DNA of 64,000 nucleotides, taken from the NCBI GenBank assembly GCA_050950465.1, contig JBMNHQ010000002.1, positions 372,001-436,000 on the forward strand, in the 5' to 3' direction. The notes below the pieces were generated by a model, which ran no database searches, had not been told where the DNA came from, and saw only the letters and a program-made list of their open reading frames with translations. Position numbers and translations under genes: made by a program. Below are positions 43,711 through 51,562 of the stretch, one piece after another. Within the stretch, counting starts at the first letter, position 1, and each line of letters starts with the position of its first letter. This DNA is from CAZRIZ01 sp050950465. GTDB lineage: Bacteria; Patescibacteriota; Saccharimonadia; Saccharimonadales; Saccharimonadaceae.

Positions 43711-43968
43711 GCTGGTGTAGAGAAGCGGGACTTGGCGCAGGAGCGAAGCGATAGCCGCACAGATTTGCAATAGCAAATCATAGTGCGGGTTCTAGCAAAT
43801 TAAACTAAAAACAGCCCCTAGGTTTAGGAGGCTATTTTAGCTGGTGTAGAGAAACGGGACTTGGCGCAGGAGCGAAGCGATAGCCGCACAGATTTGCACT
43901 AGCAAATCATAGTGCGGGTTCTAGCAAATTAAACTAAAAACAGCCCCTAGGTTTAGGAGGCTATTTTA
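43711..43968 (-). repeat. Two tandem 129-bp repeats derived from tRNA-Leu and its terminator
   Basis: Units 43711-43839 and 43840-43968 differ at only a few positions. Each starts with a degenerate copy of the tRNA-Leu 3' end (compare from 43969). Each contains a nested hairpin CCGCAC-ATTTGC-N4-GCAAAT-GTGCGG, in which GTGCGGGTTC is an inverted copy of the tRNA T arm (43991-44000). Each ends with a terminator-like AGCC.CCTA stem. No ORF. Confidence 0.9.
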
Positions 43969-43970
43969 GC

Positions 43971-44058
43971 TGGTGCGCAGAGCGGGACTTGAACCCGCAC
44001 AGGATATTATCCCAAGAGATTTTAAGTCTCTCGTGTCTACCAGTTCCACCATCCGCGC
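43971..44058 (-). tRNA. trnL: tRNA-Leu (anticodon UAA)
   Basis: 88 bases with encoded CCA and a long variable arm. Acceptor GCGCGGA/TCTGCGC with one G-U. Anticodon stem AGAGA/TCTCT with loop CTTAAAA gives UAA. The T loop TTCAAGT is canonical. Confidence 0.96.
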
Positions 44059-44067
44059 AGAACAAAT

Positions 44068-44141
44068 TGGAGGCACCTGCCGGAATTGAACCGGCGTACG
44101 CGGTTTTGCAGACCGCTGCGTAACCACTCCGCCAAGGTGCC
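44068..44141 (-). tRNA. trnC: tRNA-Cys (anticodon GCA)
   Basis: 74 bases with encoded CCA. Acceptor GGCACCT/AGGTGCC, discriminator T. Anticodon stem GCGGT/ACCGC with loop CTGCAAA gives GCA. Nine bases upstream of tRNA-Leu and probably co-transcribed. Confidence 0.96.
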
Positions 44142-44192
44142 ACATCGAGTATTTTAGCCTATTTCGTCCACTTTTACCAGATTTTAACAAAA

Positions 44193-44234
44193 GTGCTTGA
44201 CAAAATGCTTAAGCTTTGCTACAATGACAAGCAC
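44193..44234 (+). promoter_or_regulatory. Strong promoter inside an inverted repeat
   Basis: TTGACA (44197-44202), 17-base spacer containing GCTTAAGC, TACAAT (44220-44225). The whole is bracketed by GTGCTTG (44193-44199) and CAAGCAC (44228-44234). It points to the plus strand, away from the tRNAs. Confidence 0.7.
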
Positions 44235-44290
44235 ATTCGTTGACATTTTTGTTTTAGAAAACCCCGACCAGAAAGTCGGGATTTTCTTTT
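44232..44290 (+). ncRNA. Short RNA candidate of about 60 nt
   Basis: From the promoter above to a CCCGAC/GTCGGG terminator with T-run (44258-44290). The terminator also serves the 44308 gene on the other strand. No ORF fits. Confidence 0.4.
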
Positions 44291-44307
44291 ACAAAAGACT
44301 TTAACTC

Positions 44308-45660
44308 TTAGAAGAATAATGATTCAAAAGGATTGAAAGTGCCAATATCATCAGATGAATCTTCCATCTTTTCCATCTCTTCTTCTATAGACTTCGTCCA
44401 CTCTTCGAAACTAATAGCGTCACTCGGCGCCTTAACTTCGACGGATTTCGGCCAATCAAGCGTCATTTCCACCTTTACAGTTTGAGTAGTTGTCTTACCC
44501 ATTGTAGTAGTCTTAGACTCAACTTCAGTATTTACACCCTTTAATTGGTGACCCCACTTGCTAATGATAAATTCCGTATTCTTTAATACCGGCTCATCTG
44601 GTTTAGGTGCCACCATTCCTTCTGTGAGATTATCATCGTAGTCAAAATCAAAGTCGAAATCGTAATCGTCATCGTCGTCATCAAAGTTACCGTACTCAAC
44701 CTTAGGGCTGGAACATTCATTTAAAGCTTTGATGAAATCAGTCTCTGATAGCTTTTCGCTATAATCCTTTAGCTTGTCTTTATCAATCGCAACCTTGACA
44801 GCAAAATTGCCATCAACTGTCCTAACTTCACCCGCTTGATAAAAACTATGTTCTTTTAGAGCCGCCTGAGCTTGCTCCATATACTTATCAGCATCAAAAT
44901 TCTTCATGACATCGGACACACATACCAATACTTCGTTGTCATCATCAGACGCCTCCGACTTTAGCTCATCAAGAGGTAATTTAACCCATTTGTTTTCTAT
45001 TTTTGCAACAACTGGCTTAACCTGTTGCTTAACTTTATTAAATTCACTAGTATATTCACTGCCCAAAGTGCTACTCATGCTATCGAAGAACCCATCAACT
45101 AACTTGGATATATCCTCTAGGTAGAAATATATATCCTTTTTATCTACCAACATCATCTTGGCTTTCACTGGTAATTTTTGCCCCATCAGTTCTAGATTGG
45201 CTGTCGCGCTATAATCGAACGCCATCTTTTCAATATCACCAGCAACTTCCATTTCTAGGCTACTAAATTTCACACCCATAGGGCTAGATTCAGACAAATC
45301 TAAACCGCTTAGTTTGATTTTAGTTTTGATGATCTTAGCAGAATTGGATTTATTAATCGCATCAGCAACAACTTTGTTAGGGCTTTGATACCAAAAATAA
45401 GCACTAACTAGGCCACCGATTAATAAAATCGCGATAATCAGACCAATGATTAGACCTTTTTTAGCTTTCTTTTGCTTTGGCGCTGGTTGAGCCACTGGTT
45501 GTGATTGCACTGGAGTTGGAGCTTCAGGCATAACACTACCTACTGGCGCTTCAACTGGCGAATCCATCGATTGAGCTTCCGATTGAACCTCTGGTTGAAG
45601 TGTCGACTGAACGAGCTGCTCACCTGGTTGCACCGAATTATTATTCGTATCGTTATCCAT
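44308..45660 (-). CDS. Membrane-anchored exported protein, LppX-like layout, unknown
   Basis: 450 residues behind AAAGGAA. Residues 1-68 are Gln/Pro/Glu-rich and disordered, a membrane helix follows (about 70-92), then an exported domain with alternating beta strands (KIKLSGLDLSE, MKMMLVDKKDIYFYLEDISK) resembling lipid-binding LppX/LolA-type sheets. About residues 328-348 are an Asp/Phe/Tyr repeat (DDDDDDYDFDFDFDYDD) that could bind calcium. Two exported cysteines. The family is not certain. Confidence 0.65.
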   Translation of the reverse strand: MDNDTNNNSVQPGEQLVQSTLQPEVQSEAQSMDSPVEAPVGSVMPEAPTPVQSQPVAQPAPKQKKAKKGLIIGLIIAILLIGGLVSAYFWYQSPNKVVADAINKSNSAKIIKTKIKLSGLDLSESSPMGVKFSSLEMEVAGDIEKMAFDYSATANLELMGQKLPVKAKMMLVDKKDIYFYLEDISKLVDGFFDSMSSTLGSEYTSEFNKVKQQVKPVVAKIENKWVKLPLDELKSEASDDDNEVLVCVSDVMKNFDADKYMEQAQAALKEHSFYQAGEVRTVDGNFAVKVAIDKDKLKDYSEKLSETDFIKALNECSSPKVEYGNFDDDDDDYDFDFDFDYDDNLTEGMVAPKPDEPVLKNTEFIISKWGHQLKGVNTEVESKTTTMGKTTTQTVKVEMTLDWPKSVEVKAPSDAISFEEWTKSIEEEMEKMEDSSDDIGTFNPFESLFF

Positions 45661-45774
45661 CCTATTCTTTCCTTTATTTTGTTAATTAAATTGTATCACA
45701 GAAGAGTAAAAAAGCTAAAGCTTAAAATCAGTTATATATCAGCAAATCATTTTAACTTTGGTACAATAGATTTT

Positions 45775-46245
45775 ATGAAGAACAATACCAACCTTGTTAT
45801 AGAACGATTAACAAGCTATTCGCAAAAAGATGCGATTGAGATTGGACAATTAATGCCAAGTTTGAGAAGTAAGATACGCGATGATAGTCCGATTGACAAG
45901 AAAGCTTTGCTAGATATTATCAATTCACCCTGGCACGACATGATTGTAGCACGCCTTGATGATAAAATTGTCGGTACCGCTTCTCTAAGCATAATCATGG
46001 GACCAGCCAATAAACGTATTGCTTATTTAGTGGATTTTGTGACTGATCCTAATCTTCGAGAACAAGGCATTGGTAGTAAAATTTGGGATGCCATACTTAA
46101 GTGGTGCGAAGAAAAAGGCGCTAAGCGATTAGACTTTACCTCTAAGCCATCACGAGAAGCTGCTCATAAATTCTACCTCAGTCGTGGTGCTGTTATTCAA
46201 GAAACAGATGTGTTTCGAAAAGAGATTGGAAAAAGCCGTGACTGA
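45775..46245 (+). CDS. GNAT-family N-acetyltransferase
   Basis: 156 residues from ATG 45775; the frame is open to 45505 but only across the neighbour gene and promoter. TACAAT lies 7 bases before the ATG. VDFVTDPNLREQGIGSKIW is the acetyl-CoA-binding R/QxxGxG/A motif, and SREAAHKFYLSRGAV is the typical C-terminal strand/helix. Substrate unknown. Eight-base overlap with the next gene. Confidence 0.85.
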   Translation: MKNNTNLVIERLTSYSQKDAIEIGQLMPSLRSKIRDDSPIDKKALLDIINSPWHDMIVARLDDKIVGTASLSIIMGPANKRIAYLVDFVTDPNLREQGIGSKIWDAILKWCEEKGAKRLDFTSKPSREAAHKFYLSRGAVIQETDVFRKEIGKSRD

Positions 46246-46888
46246 TTTTGAGCTCGCCCAAGTTGTTTGGGACTACATGCGTTTCGAACAGCCACTAGAG
46301 AAAGCCGATATAATAATTGGTTTAGGTAGCCTAGATATTCGCACAGCTGATTGGTGTGCTAAACTCTATCACGATGGCTATGCACCGCTAGTCGTTTTCA
46401 CTGGTGCAACTGGTCGCAACACCAACAAAATGTTTAGCGGAACCGAAGCCGAAATCTTCGCTAAGCGAGCCATTGAATTAGGCGTGCCCGAAAGTGTTAT
46501 TTTAAAAGAAACTCGTTCCACTAACACTGGTGAGAATATTTTATATACCTACGAACTGTTAAAAGCTAAAAATATCGAGTCAAAATCAATTATTTTAGTC
46601 ACCAAACCCTACATGCTACGCCGAGCTTATGCTACTTTTATGAAACAATGGCCAAGTGAACCGAAGCCCGACATTATATGCTCGGCTTTAAACGTTTCAT
46701 TTAAAGATTACTGCAACGACAAAACTTGTTCATTTGAGCTAACCGCTAACATCATGGTGAGCGATCTCGAGCGCATCATCAAATACCCCAAACTTGGCTA
46801 CCAAATCGAGCAAGACATCCCTGATGATGTCATGACTGCCTATAATGAGCTGCTCAAACGCGGGTATACGAAAGAATTAATAAAATAG
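46238..46888 (+). CDS. YdcF/DUF218-family protein
   Basis: About 216 residues from GTG 46238, overlapping the GNAT stop; ATG 46208 is an alternative. IIIGLGSLDIRTADWCAKLYHDGYAPLVVFTGA, KETRSTNTGENILYTYELL and TKPYMLRRAYATF match the DUF218 core with its DxR, S-N-T and P-x-H/R-x-x-R sites. It lacks an N-terminal membrane helix, so this is a cytosolic form. The family binds S-adenosylmethionine or acts near the envelope in other bacteria; function open. Confidence 0.8.
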   Translation: MTDFELAQVVWDYMRFEQPLEKADIIIGLGSLDIRTADWCAKLYHDGYAPLVVFTGATGRNTNKMFSGTEAEIFAKRAIELGVPESVILKETRSTNTGENILYTYELLKAKNIESKSIILVTKPYMLRRAYATFMKQWPSEPKPDIICSALNVSFKDYCNDKTCSFELTANIMVSDLERIIKYPKLGYQIEQDIPDDVMTAYNELLKRGYTKELIK

Positions 46889-47021
46889 ACAAACTACTGA
46901 CTAAATTATATACCAACAAGTCCACCAATGTAACTATCACTAATAAATAGGGCATTATTGCTCGCCTGCAAAACATATGAATGCCACGGCTAAACAAGCA
47001 AAAAATACAACACTAAAAGTA

Positions 47022-47242
47022 TTGCGCTTATGAATATATACTGATACAATTTACACAGTCACTCGTGGGTTGAGAGCCACGTGAGGTGATTGAAAAACTG
47101 TAGGACGGTCTGATCGCCGTGGATTAAGCTATAGTGTTAACAATCTGCAGTCGTATATCGATTGATGGCGTAGTTCCAAAAAGATCACGCCTAATAGGCA
47201 AACACTATAGCCTACGCTGTCAATCGGCATATGACTTTTATT
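47022..47242 (+). ncRNA. Structured non-coding RNA, about 185 nt
   Basis: Promoter TTGCGC (47022-47027), 17-base spacer, TACAAT (47045-47050); start near 47057. Hairpins: TCAC-CGTGG..CCACG-GTGA near the 5' end and ACGG/CCGT. A long helix pairs 47149-47173 with 47212-47236 and is followed by TTTTATTT, so it can act as terminator. A perfect 11-bp pairing GCTATAGTGTT (47128-47138) with AACACTATAGC (47201-47211) crosses that helix. No ORF. I cannot assign it to SRP, 6S, RNase P or tmRNA. Confidence 0.75.
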
Positions 47243-47317
47243 TAGCAAACTACCTGGGGCTGATTCTAGGTATGCTCTTTGAAAATTTGCGAAAATAAAA
47301 ACACAAACATATGTCGG

Positions 47318-47355
47318 CGCAGCCTTAACTTTATAGTGCTGCGAGGCACGTTAAG
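47318..47355 (+). promoter_or_regulatory. H-type pseudoknot in the leader of the 47386 ORF
   Basis: CGCAGC (47318-47323) pairs with GCTGCG (47338-47343); CTTAAC (47324-47329), inside that loop, pairs with GTTAAG (47350-47355). Thirty bases later comes ACGGAGG and the start codon. The topology fits small pseudoknot riboswitches or tmRNA PK1. Confidence 0.6.
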
Positions 47356-47385
47356 ACTGTGAACATTAACCTAACGGAGGGCAAC

Positions 47386-47544
47386 ATGATTACATGTCCT
47401 AACCCTAACTGCCGGAAGCATATCATTTGCAGGTACATACGCAAAAACGGTAAGACAATCTACCCACGATATGCTCAATTCTTCAGCTTCTGTATAGAAG
47501 CCAAAGAAAAAGTCGCCCCGGTACGAAAAACAAGAGCGACTTAG
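47386..47544 (+). CDS. Small zinc-ribbon-like protein, unknown
   Basis: 52 residues behind ACGGAGG, 7 bases before ATG 47386; the frame extends to 47359 through the leader. CPNPNC with HIIC and a later FSFC cysteine could form a zinc knuckle, followed by a basic tail. Cys/His-rich DNA-binding or ribosome-associated miniproteins look like this, but no family is recognised. A 14-bp hairpin follows the stop. Confidence 0.55.
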   Translation: MITCPNPNCRKHIICRYIRKNGKTIYPRYAQFFSFCIEAKEKVAPVRKTRAT

Positions 47545-47551
47545 TCCGTAA

Positions 47552-47589
47552 AGAGTTGTTAGTAGGTTCCTAGAGCCTACTAAAACTCT
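47552..47589 (+). terminator. Hairpin after the 47386 ORF
   Basis: AGAGTT-TTAGTAGG pairs with CCTACTAA-AACTCT, with one bulged G. The T-run is weak, so terminator function is probable but not certain. Confidence 0.5.
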
Positions 47590-47743
47590 TATAAAAACTA
47601 GACCAAACAAAAGTCAAGTTCTTGTAAGAGTTTTAGTTAAAAAAGCAGTATAGTAGCCACCTATCTTTTAGTTTTGTATTACCATAAGCATACATTACTC
47701 ATTCGCCTATTTCAAGTGTTTTCATTCTAAACACAACTGAAAA

Positions 47744-48910
47744 CTAAATCTTTCCGCCACCAGCTTTGTTGAGCACGTCGGAGTCGAAAGTGCGAGTTAG
47801 TTGTTTGTTAGTTTCGAAACGTTCCTCAGCCAGCTTTACCAGATTGGTAACTAAATCGATGTTTGATACACCAACGGCTTTCCAGTTGTGATGATACAGA
47901 CTGCCTGGCAAAGTATTAACTTCGTTGACATAGACTTGGTTTTTTGCGCCGTCGATTAAGAAGTCAACTCGAGCGATACCTGAACAGCCAAGAGTTCTAT
48001 AGGTCGCCTCACCCCATTTAATAACTTCTTTAGATAATTCTTTAGAAATTTTGGCAGGGATTTCGCTGTATCGTCCAGTATTAGCCCCCTTGCCCTTTTT
48101 GCCGCCTGACATATATTTGTCGTCGAAATTAAAGAATTCGGTTTTGTTTAAAGCTCGCTCGATGCCGCCGAACTGCAATTCGTCGTTGCCCATAATTGGT
48201 AAGGTGACTTCAATCAAGTTCTTAACCGCTTCTTCAACCAACACTTTGTCGTCGTAGTGAAAAGCCACTTCGATGGCGTTTTCTAACTCAGCCTTATTAT
48301 CAACTTTGGAAATAGCGATTGATGAGCCCAAGTGAACTGGCTTAACAAAAAGTGGCCATTTTAATTTATCAGCATCTTTTAGTAGATTCACCTTATTTTT
48401 AGCCCAATCGCTTTTAGTAAACCAAATATAAGGTACAACTGGCACACCTTCGGCAGAAATCACTTGCTTGGTTAAAACTTTGTCCATGGCGGTAGCGGAA
48501 GCAAACAAATCACAGCCAACAAATGGCACATTGGCCATACGTAGCAGACCCATCAAACTGCCATCTTCACCCAGTGTGCCATGTGTAGCTGGGAAAACCA
48601 GATCAATCGCCACAGTTTTTGGAACAATACCTGGCCAAATTATTTTCAAGCCATCATCAAAAGCCAGCTGAAGTTTCTTTTCACGACGAATAGTTTCTTT
48701 AAAATCAGCCTGCTTGAAATAAGCCATGTCATTCATGGCTTGATTAGAATACCACGAGCCGTCATGCGCTATGTAAATCGGCACAACATTGTACTGATTT
48801 GTAGCCAATAGCGACTGAATTATCGGAATATGAGCTGTGATAATAGAAATATCATGTTCTGGGCTTTGGCCGCCAAATATAACAGCGATAGTTTTCTTGT
48901 CTTTATGCAT
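47744..48910 (-). CDS. ddl: D-alanine--D-alanine ligase
   Basis: About 388 residues from ATG 48910, which overlaps the murF stop by 8 bases (ATGCATAA); the frame runs on to 48928. ATP-grasp motifs: VIFGGQSPEHDISIITA, HGTLGEDGSLMGLLRMANVPFVG, KPVHLGSSIAISKV, ARVDFLID and EVNTLPGSLYHHN. It makes the D-Ala-D-Ala dipeptide used by MurF. The D-loop Phe/Tyr choice for D-lactate cannot be judged safely by eye. Confidence 0.94.
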   Translation of the reverse strand: MHKDKKTIAVIFGGQSPEHDISIITAHIPIIQSLLATNQYNVVPIYIAHDGSWYSNQAMNDMAYFKQADFKETIRREKKLQLAFDDGLKIIWPGIVPKTVAIDLVFPATHGTLGEDGSLMGLLRMANVPFVGCDLFASATAMDKVLTKQVISAEGVPVVPYIWFTKSDWAKNKVNLLKDADKLKWPLFVKPVHLGSSIAISKVDNKAELENAIEVAFHYDDKVLVEEAVKNLIEVTLPIMGNDELQFGGIERALNKTEFFNFDDKYMSGGKKGKGANTGRYSEIPAKISKELSKEVIKWGEATYRTLGCSGIARVDFLIDGAKNQVYVNEVNTLPGSLYHHNWKAVGVSNIDLVTNLVKLAEERFETNKQLTRTFDSDVLNKAGGGKI

Positions 48911-50327
48911 ATTGATCCGTCCAATCATTTTGAATTAAAATTATATCACCTTTTACGGTCATTTGTGGCAGGGCGTTAAACGCATCAAGCGCATCGTCAA
49001 ACCAAATGACATCACCCCGATAATCACTATCTTTTAGACCCCGTTCAATATAACCAGTGACGGAATTGCGTATTAATACAACCTTTTCGATTTTTGCCTT
49101 GGCCAATTGGCGACCAATTTCAATATGCACTTTCTCGGTATTCTTACCCATCTCAACCAGCCCTGGCGTGACGTAAAAACGTCGGCCCTTGAGCGAGGCC
49201 AAAAAAGTAATCACCGCTCGAACACCGTCGGGGTTGCCGTTGTAGCTATCATCAAGAATAACTACACCAGATTCGTCGGTTTTTAGCTCAAGTCGGTGAT
49301 CAAACGGTTTAGTTTTAACGACACCCTGCTCGATTTGCTTAGTCGTCAGACCCAAACTTTCGGCGATTGCTGCCGCGACCGCTAGCGGACCAACCTGATG
49401 CAAACCAAGTAGCTGCGATTTGAGTTTGATGGCTTTTTTCGCCTTTTTTAGCACAAATGATGTGCCAGACAGATCTGAGTGCGGTTTTTGAACTTTCCAC
49501 TCACCCACTCCACTTTGATCGTAGATAATATGTCCATCTTGAGCAGCTTTTTTCGCCAACTCGCTTTCACCATTAACATAAACTGGTTTGTCACCTAAGA
49601 AATCGGCCAGTTCAAAAATCGTTTGCATCGTAGCGTCGAGCGTCTTGAATTTTTCCAGGTGTGCGTCGTTTACACCAGTAATCACACCCATGTCGGGGTT
49701 AACAATTTCGCAAAGTTTTTTGACATCGCCAGGATAGTACTCGCCCAGCTCAAAAACGATAATCTCCTCATCGCCTTTTAGGGTTTTCACAAATGCACTA
49801 ATTCCCAGCGGCGTATTATAGCTATGCGGTGGTGCGGCGACTTTTTTGCCTTCCGACAAGACTGTTTTTAATATCTCCCGCATGGAAGTTTTACCAAAGC
49901 TACCAGCGATGGCGATCTTAAGTGCCTTGTGCTCGCTAAGTGACTGGCGAGATTGATTAATAATCGATATCTCGATCGGTTTCTGAATCAATTGCACGGC
50001 TAGGAGCGGCAAAATTATACCGTAAGACAATATAAATGGCGATAATAAAATTACTACTAAGCCCAGTAAGCGTAGTGCTGACAATTGAGAAACTGCCAAC
50101 CAAATCCCGAGCGCAATCAAAGTTAGCCATAACACCCAGCCAAGCACCAAAAGCAATATAGCCTTTAGGGTTCTATCAAGCTGTTTTCTTTTTTCTACCG
50201 AACGAAAATCGCGCACTCGCTTGAGCCAAGGAAGATACTCGCTAATTTTATATTCACTGGCTTGCAACATATAAATTAGCGAACGCACATAGCGCGGATG
50301 ATAGCGAGAAATTAACTTTTTTATCAC
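48903..50327 (-). CDS. murF: UDP-MurNAc-tripeptide--D-Ala-D-Ala ligase with N-terminal membrane part
   Basis: 474 residues. Two or three hydrophobic segments (about 50-120) precede the Mur ligase domain, which is unusual because MurF is normally cytosolic. The ATP loop is AIAGSFGKTSMREIL; FELGEYYPGDVKKL, TGVNDAHLEKF, KPFDHRLELK and ILDDSYNGNPDGVRA follow. It is adjacent to ddl, whose product it uses. The hydrolase gene upstream overlaps it by 4 bases. Confidence 0.88.
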   Translation of the reverse strand: MIKKLISRYHPRYVRSLIYMLQASEYKISEYLPWLKRVRDFRSVEKRKQLDRTLKAILLLVLGWVLWLTLIALGIWLAVSQLSALRLLGLVVILLSPFILSYGIILPLLAVQLIQKPIEISIINQSRQSLSEHKALKIAIAGSFGKTSMREILKTVLSEGKKVAAPPHSYNTPLGISAFVKTLKGDEEIIVFELGEYYPGDVKKLCEIVNPDMGVITGVNDAHLEKFKTLDATMQTIFELADFLGDKPVYVNGESELAKKAAQDGHIIYDQSGVGEWKVQKPHSDLSGTSFVLKKAKKAIKLKSQLLGLHQVGPLAVAAAIAESLGLTTKQIEQGVVKTKPFDHRLELKTDESGVVILDDSYNGNPDGVRAVITFLASLKGRRFYVTPGLVEMGKNTEKVHIEIGRQLAKAKIEKVVLIRNSVTGYIERGLKDSDYRGDVIWFDDALDAFNALPQMTVKGDIILIQNDWTDQYA

Positions 50328-51061
50328 AAGAACTCCTCGATTAGCTTATAAACTTCGTCAGGAAACTCTTGAAAAACAAAATGTGTGGCATCCTTTAGGA
50401 CATGAAGTTTTGAGCCGGCGATACAGTCGTGTAAAATATTCGCCTCTGACACTGGTGTTGCTTCATCATTTTCACCCCAGACTAGAAGCGTGGGTGTGGT
50501 AATTTTTTGGGCATCATTTTCTAAATTCTCGTTGATAACTTTAAGGAAAGTTTCGCGCATTTCGCCAACGTTTTTGTAATCATCGCTGCCAAAACGCCTA
50601 CGTAGTTTCGCTCTCAGACCAGACAGAAACGGCAGAGAGAGGATCGGCTTTAGAAGTTTAGCAACACCACCAATTGCACGCTCTTTGATTGATTTTCGTG
50701 CCATACCAGCTGAGGCAATTAAAACCAATTTTTTAGGGTTAAATAAGTTGCTAGAGACGCCCTTTATAGAGATGCGACCACCAAATGAGTGAGCGATAAT
50801 CACATCGGGCTGAATTTTAAGCTTTTTGATAAAATCTCGAACAAACTCAGCGTACTCTAACACACCCCACGGTTCGTGTGGTCGTTCACTGCCACCAAAA
50901 CCAGGCAAAGAAAGTGAAATACAGCGATGATTCTTGAATTTATTAATCAGTTTTTCAAACGTGTCGGCACTGGTCCCCCACCCATGTAAAAAAAGTAAAG
51001 TCAGACCAGATCCGCTGTCTCTATATGAAGTTTTTAGATTTTGAACAATTAGGTTTTTCAT
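50324..51061 (-). CDS. Alpha/beta-hydrolase
   Basis: About 245 residues from ATG 51061; the frame runs to 51088. Oxyanion segment LFLHGWGTSADTF, nucleophile elbow IAHSFGGR (GxSxG form HSFGG), acid in LLVWGENDEATP and catalytic His in DATHFVFQEFP. Substrate unknown. First gene of a hydrolase-murF-ddl run linked by overlaps. Confidence 0.88.
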   Translation of the reverse strand: MKNLIVQNLKTSYRDSGSGLTLLFLHGWGTSADTFEKLINKFKNHRCISLSLPGFGGSERPHEPWGVLEYAEFVRDFIKKLKIQPDVIIAHSFGGRISIKGVSSNLFNPKKLVLIASAGMARKSIKERAIGGVAKLLKPILSLPFLSGLRAKLRRRFGSDDYKNVGEMRETFLKVINENLENDAQKITTPTLLVWGENDEATPVSEANILHDCIAGSKLHVLKDATHFVFQEFPDEVYKLIEEFL

Positions 51062-51154
51062 AAACGACTGTTGTATATAAACAACCACTCAAGGCGAAAG
51101 ATTTACGGTCAATTTTCTGAATAATATCTGGTAGCAGTAATAAACAAAATTATT

Positions 51155-51231
51155 TGGTGCGGGTGAAGAGACTCTAACTCTCGACCTCTTCCTTGGCAAG
51201 GAAGCGCTCTAAACAACTGAGCTACACCCGC
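51155..51231 (-). tRNA. trnG: tRNA-Gly (anticodon GCC) with U19-A56
   Basis: 77 bases with encoded CCA. Acceptor GCGGGTG/CACCCGC. Anticodon stem CTTCC/GGAAG with loop TTGCCAA gives GCC. The D loop reads AGTTGTTTA (G19 replaced by U) and the T loop TTAGAGT (C56 replaced by A), so the tertiary G19-C56 pair appears as U19-A56. Confidence 0.95.
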
Positions 51232-51279
51232 ATATTTACACTATCTATTTTAACAAAAAGCTTAAATAATGGGAATATT

Positions 51280-51303
51280 CGGTAACTCCCCCGAACTTGA
51301 ATT
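51280..51303 (-). repeat. Decayed 3' copy of tRNA-Phe
   Basis: Minus-sense TTCAAGTTCGGGG-GAGTTACCG resembles the T loop to CCA of tRNA-Phe, mostly with transition changes. It lies 80-100 bases downstream of the gene. Confidence 0.4.
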
Positions 51304-51384
51304 GAGGGCGAAACCTTCAACCTATTTTTTAACCGCTCTTCAGAGAAGTCTTGGCTAATAACAAAAACTTGCTATTAAATAATT

Positions 51385-51460
51385 TGGTGGCTCCTCTCGG
51401 ACTTGAACCGAGGACACAAGGCTCTTCAGGCCTCTGCTCTACCAACTGAGCTAAAGAGCC
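51385..51460 (-). tRNA. trnF: tRNA-Phe (anticodon GAA)
   Basis: 76 bases with encoded CCA. Acceptor GGCTCTT/AGGAGCC. Anticodon stem GAGGC/GCCTT with loop CTGAAGA gives GAA. T loop TTCAAGT is canonical. Confidence 0.96.
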
Positions 51461-51562
51461 ACGCTGATTTATCATCCTATTTTATGTACTAGCTCTATGC
51501 AGGCCTTCATCGCCAGCTCTGACGCTCGGCGGTGGATGAATTATACCGCCTTCGCTATTCTG

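Noticed and set aside
43711..43968. Tandem repeats considered as a CRISPR array
   Set aside because: Units are 129 bp with no unique spacers and no cas genes; they derive from the adjacent tRNA.
43961..44190. Two ORFs of 60-74 codons across tRNA-Leu and tRNA-Cys
   Set aside because: They lie entirely on tRNA sequence.
47256..47385. Complete tmRNA gene
   Set aside because: The 5' words and pseudoknot resemble tmRNA, but no tag ending in small residues and no 3' tRNA half were found within the next 500 bases or just upstream in permuted order.
48051..48811. Several plus-strand ORFs within ddl
   Set aside because: Antisense shadows of a well-conserved gene.
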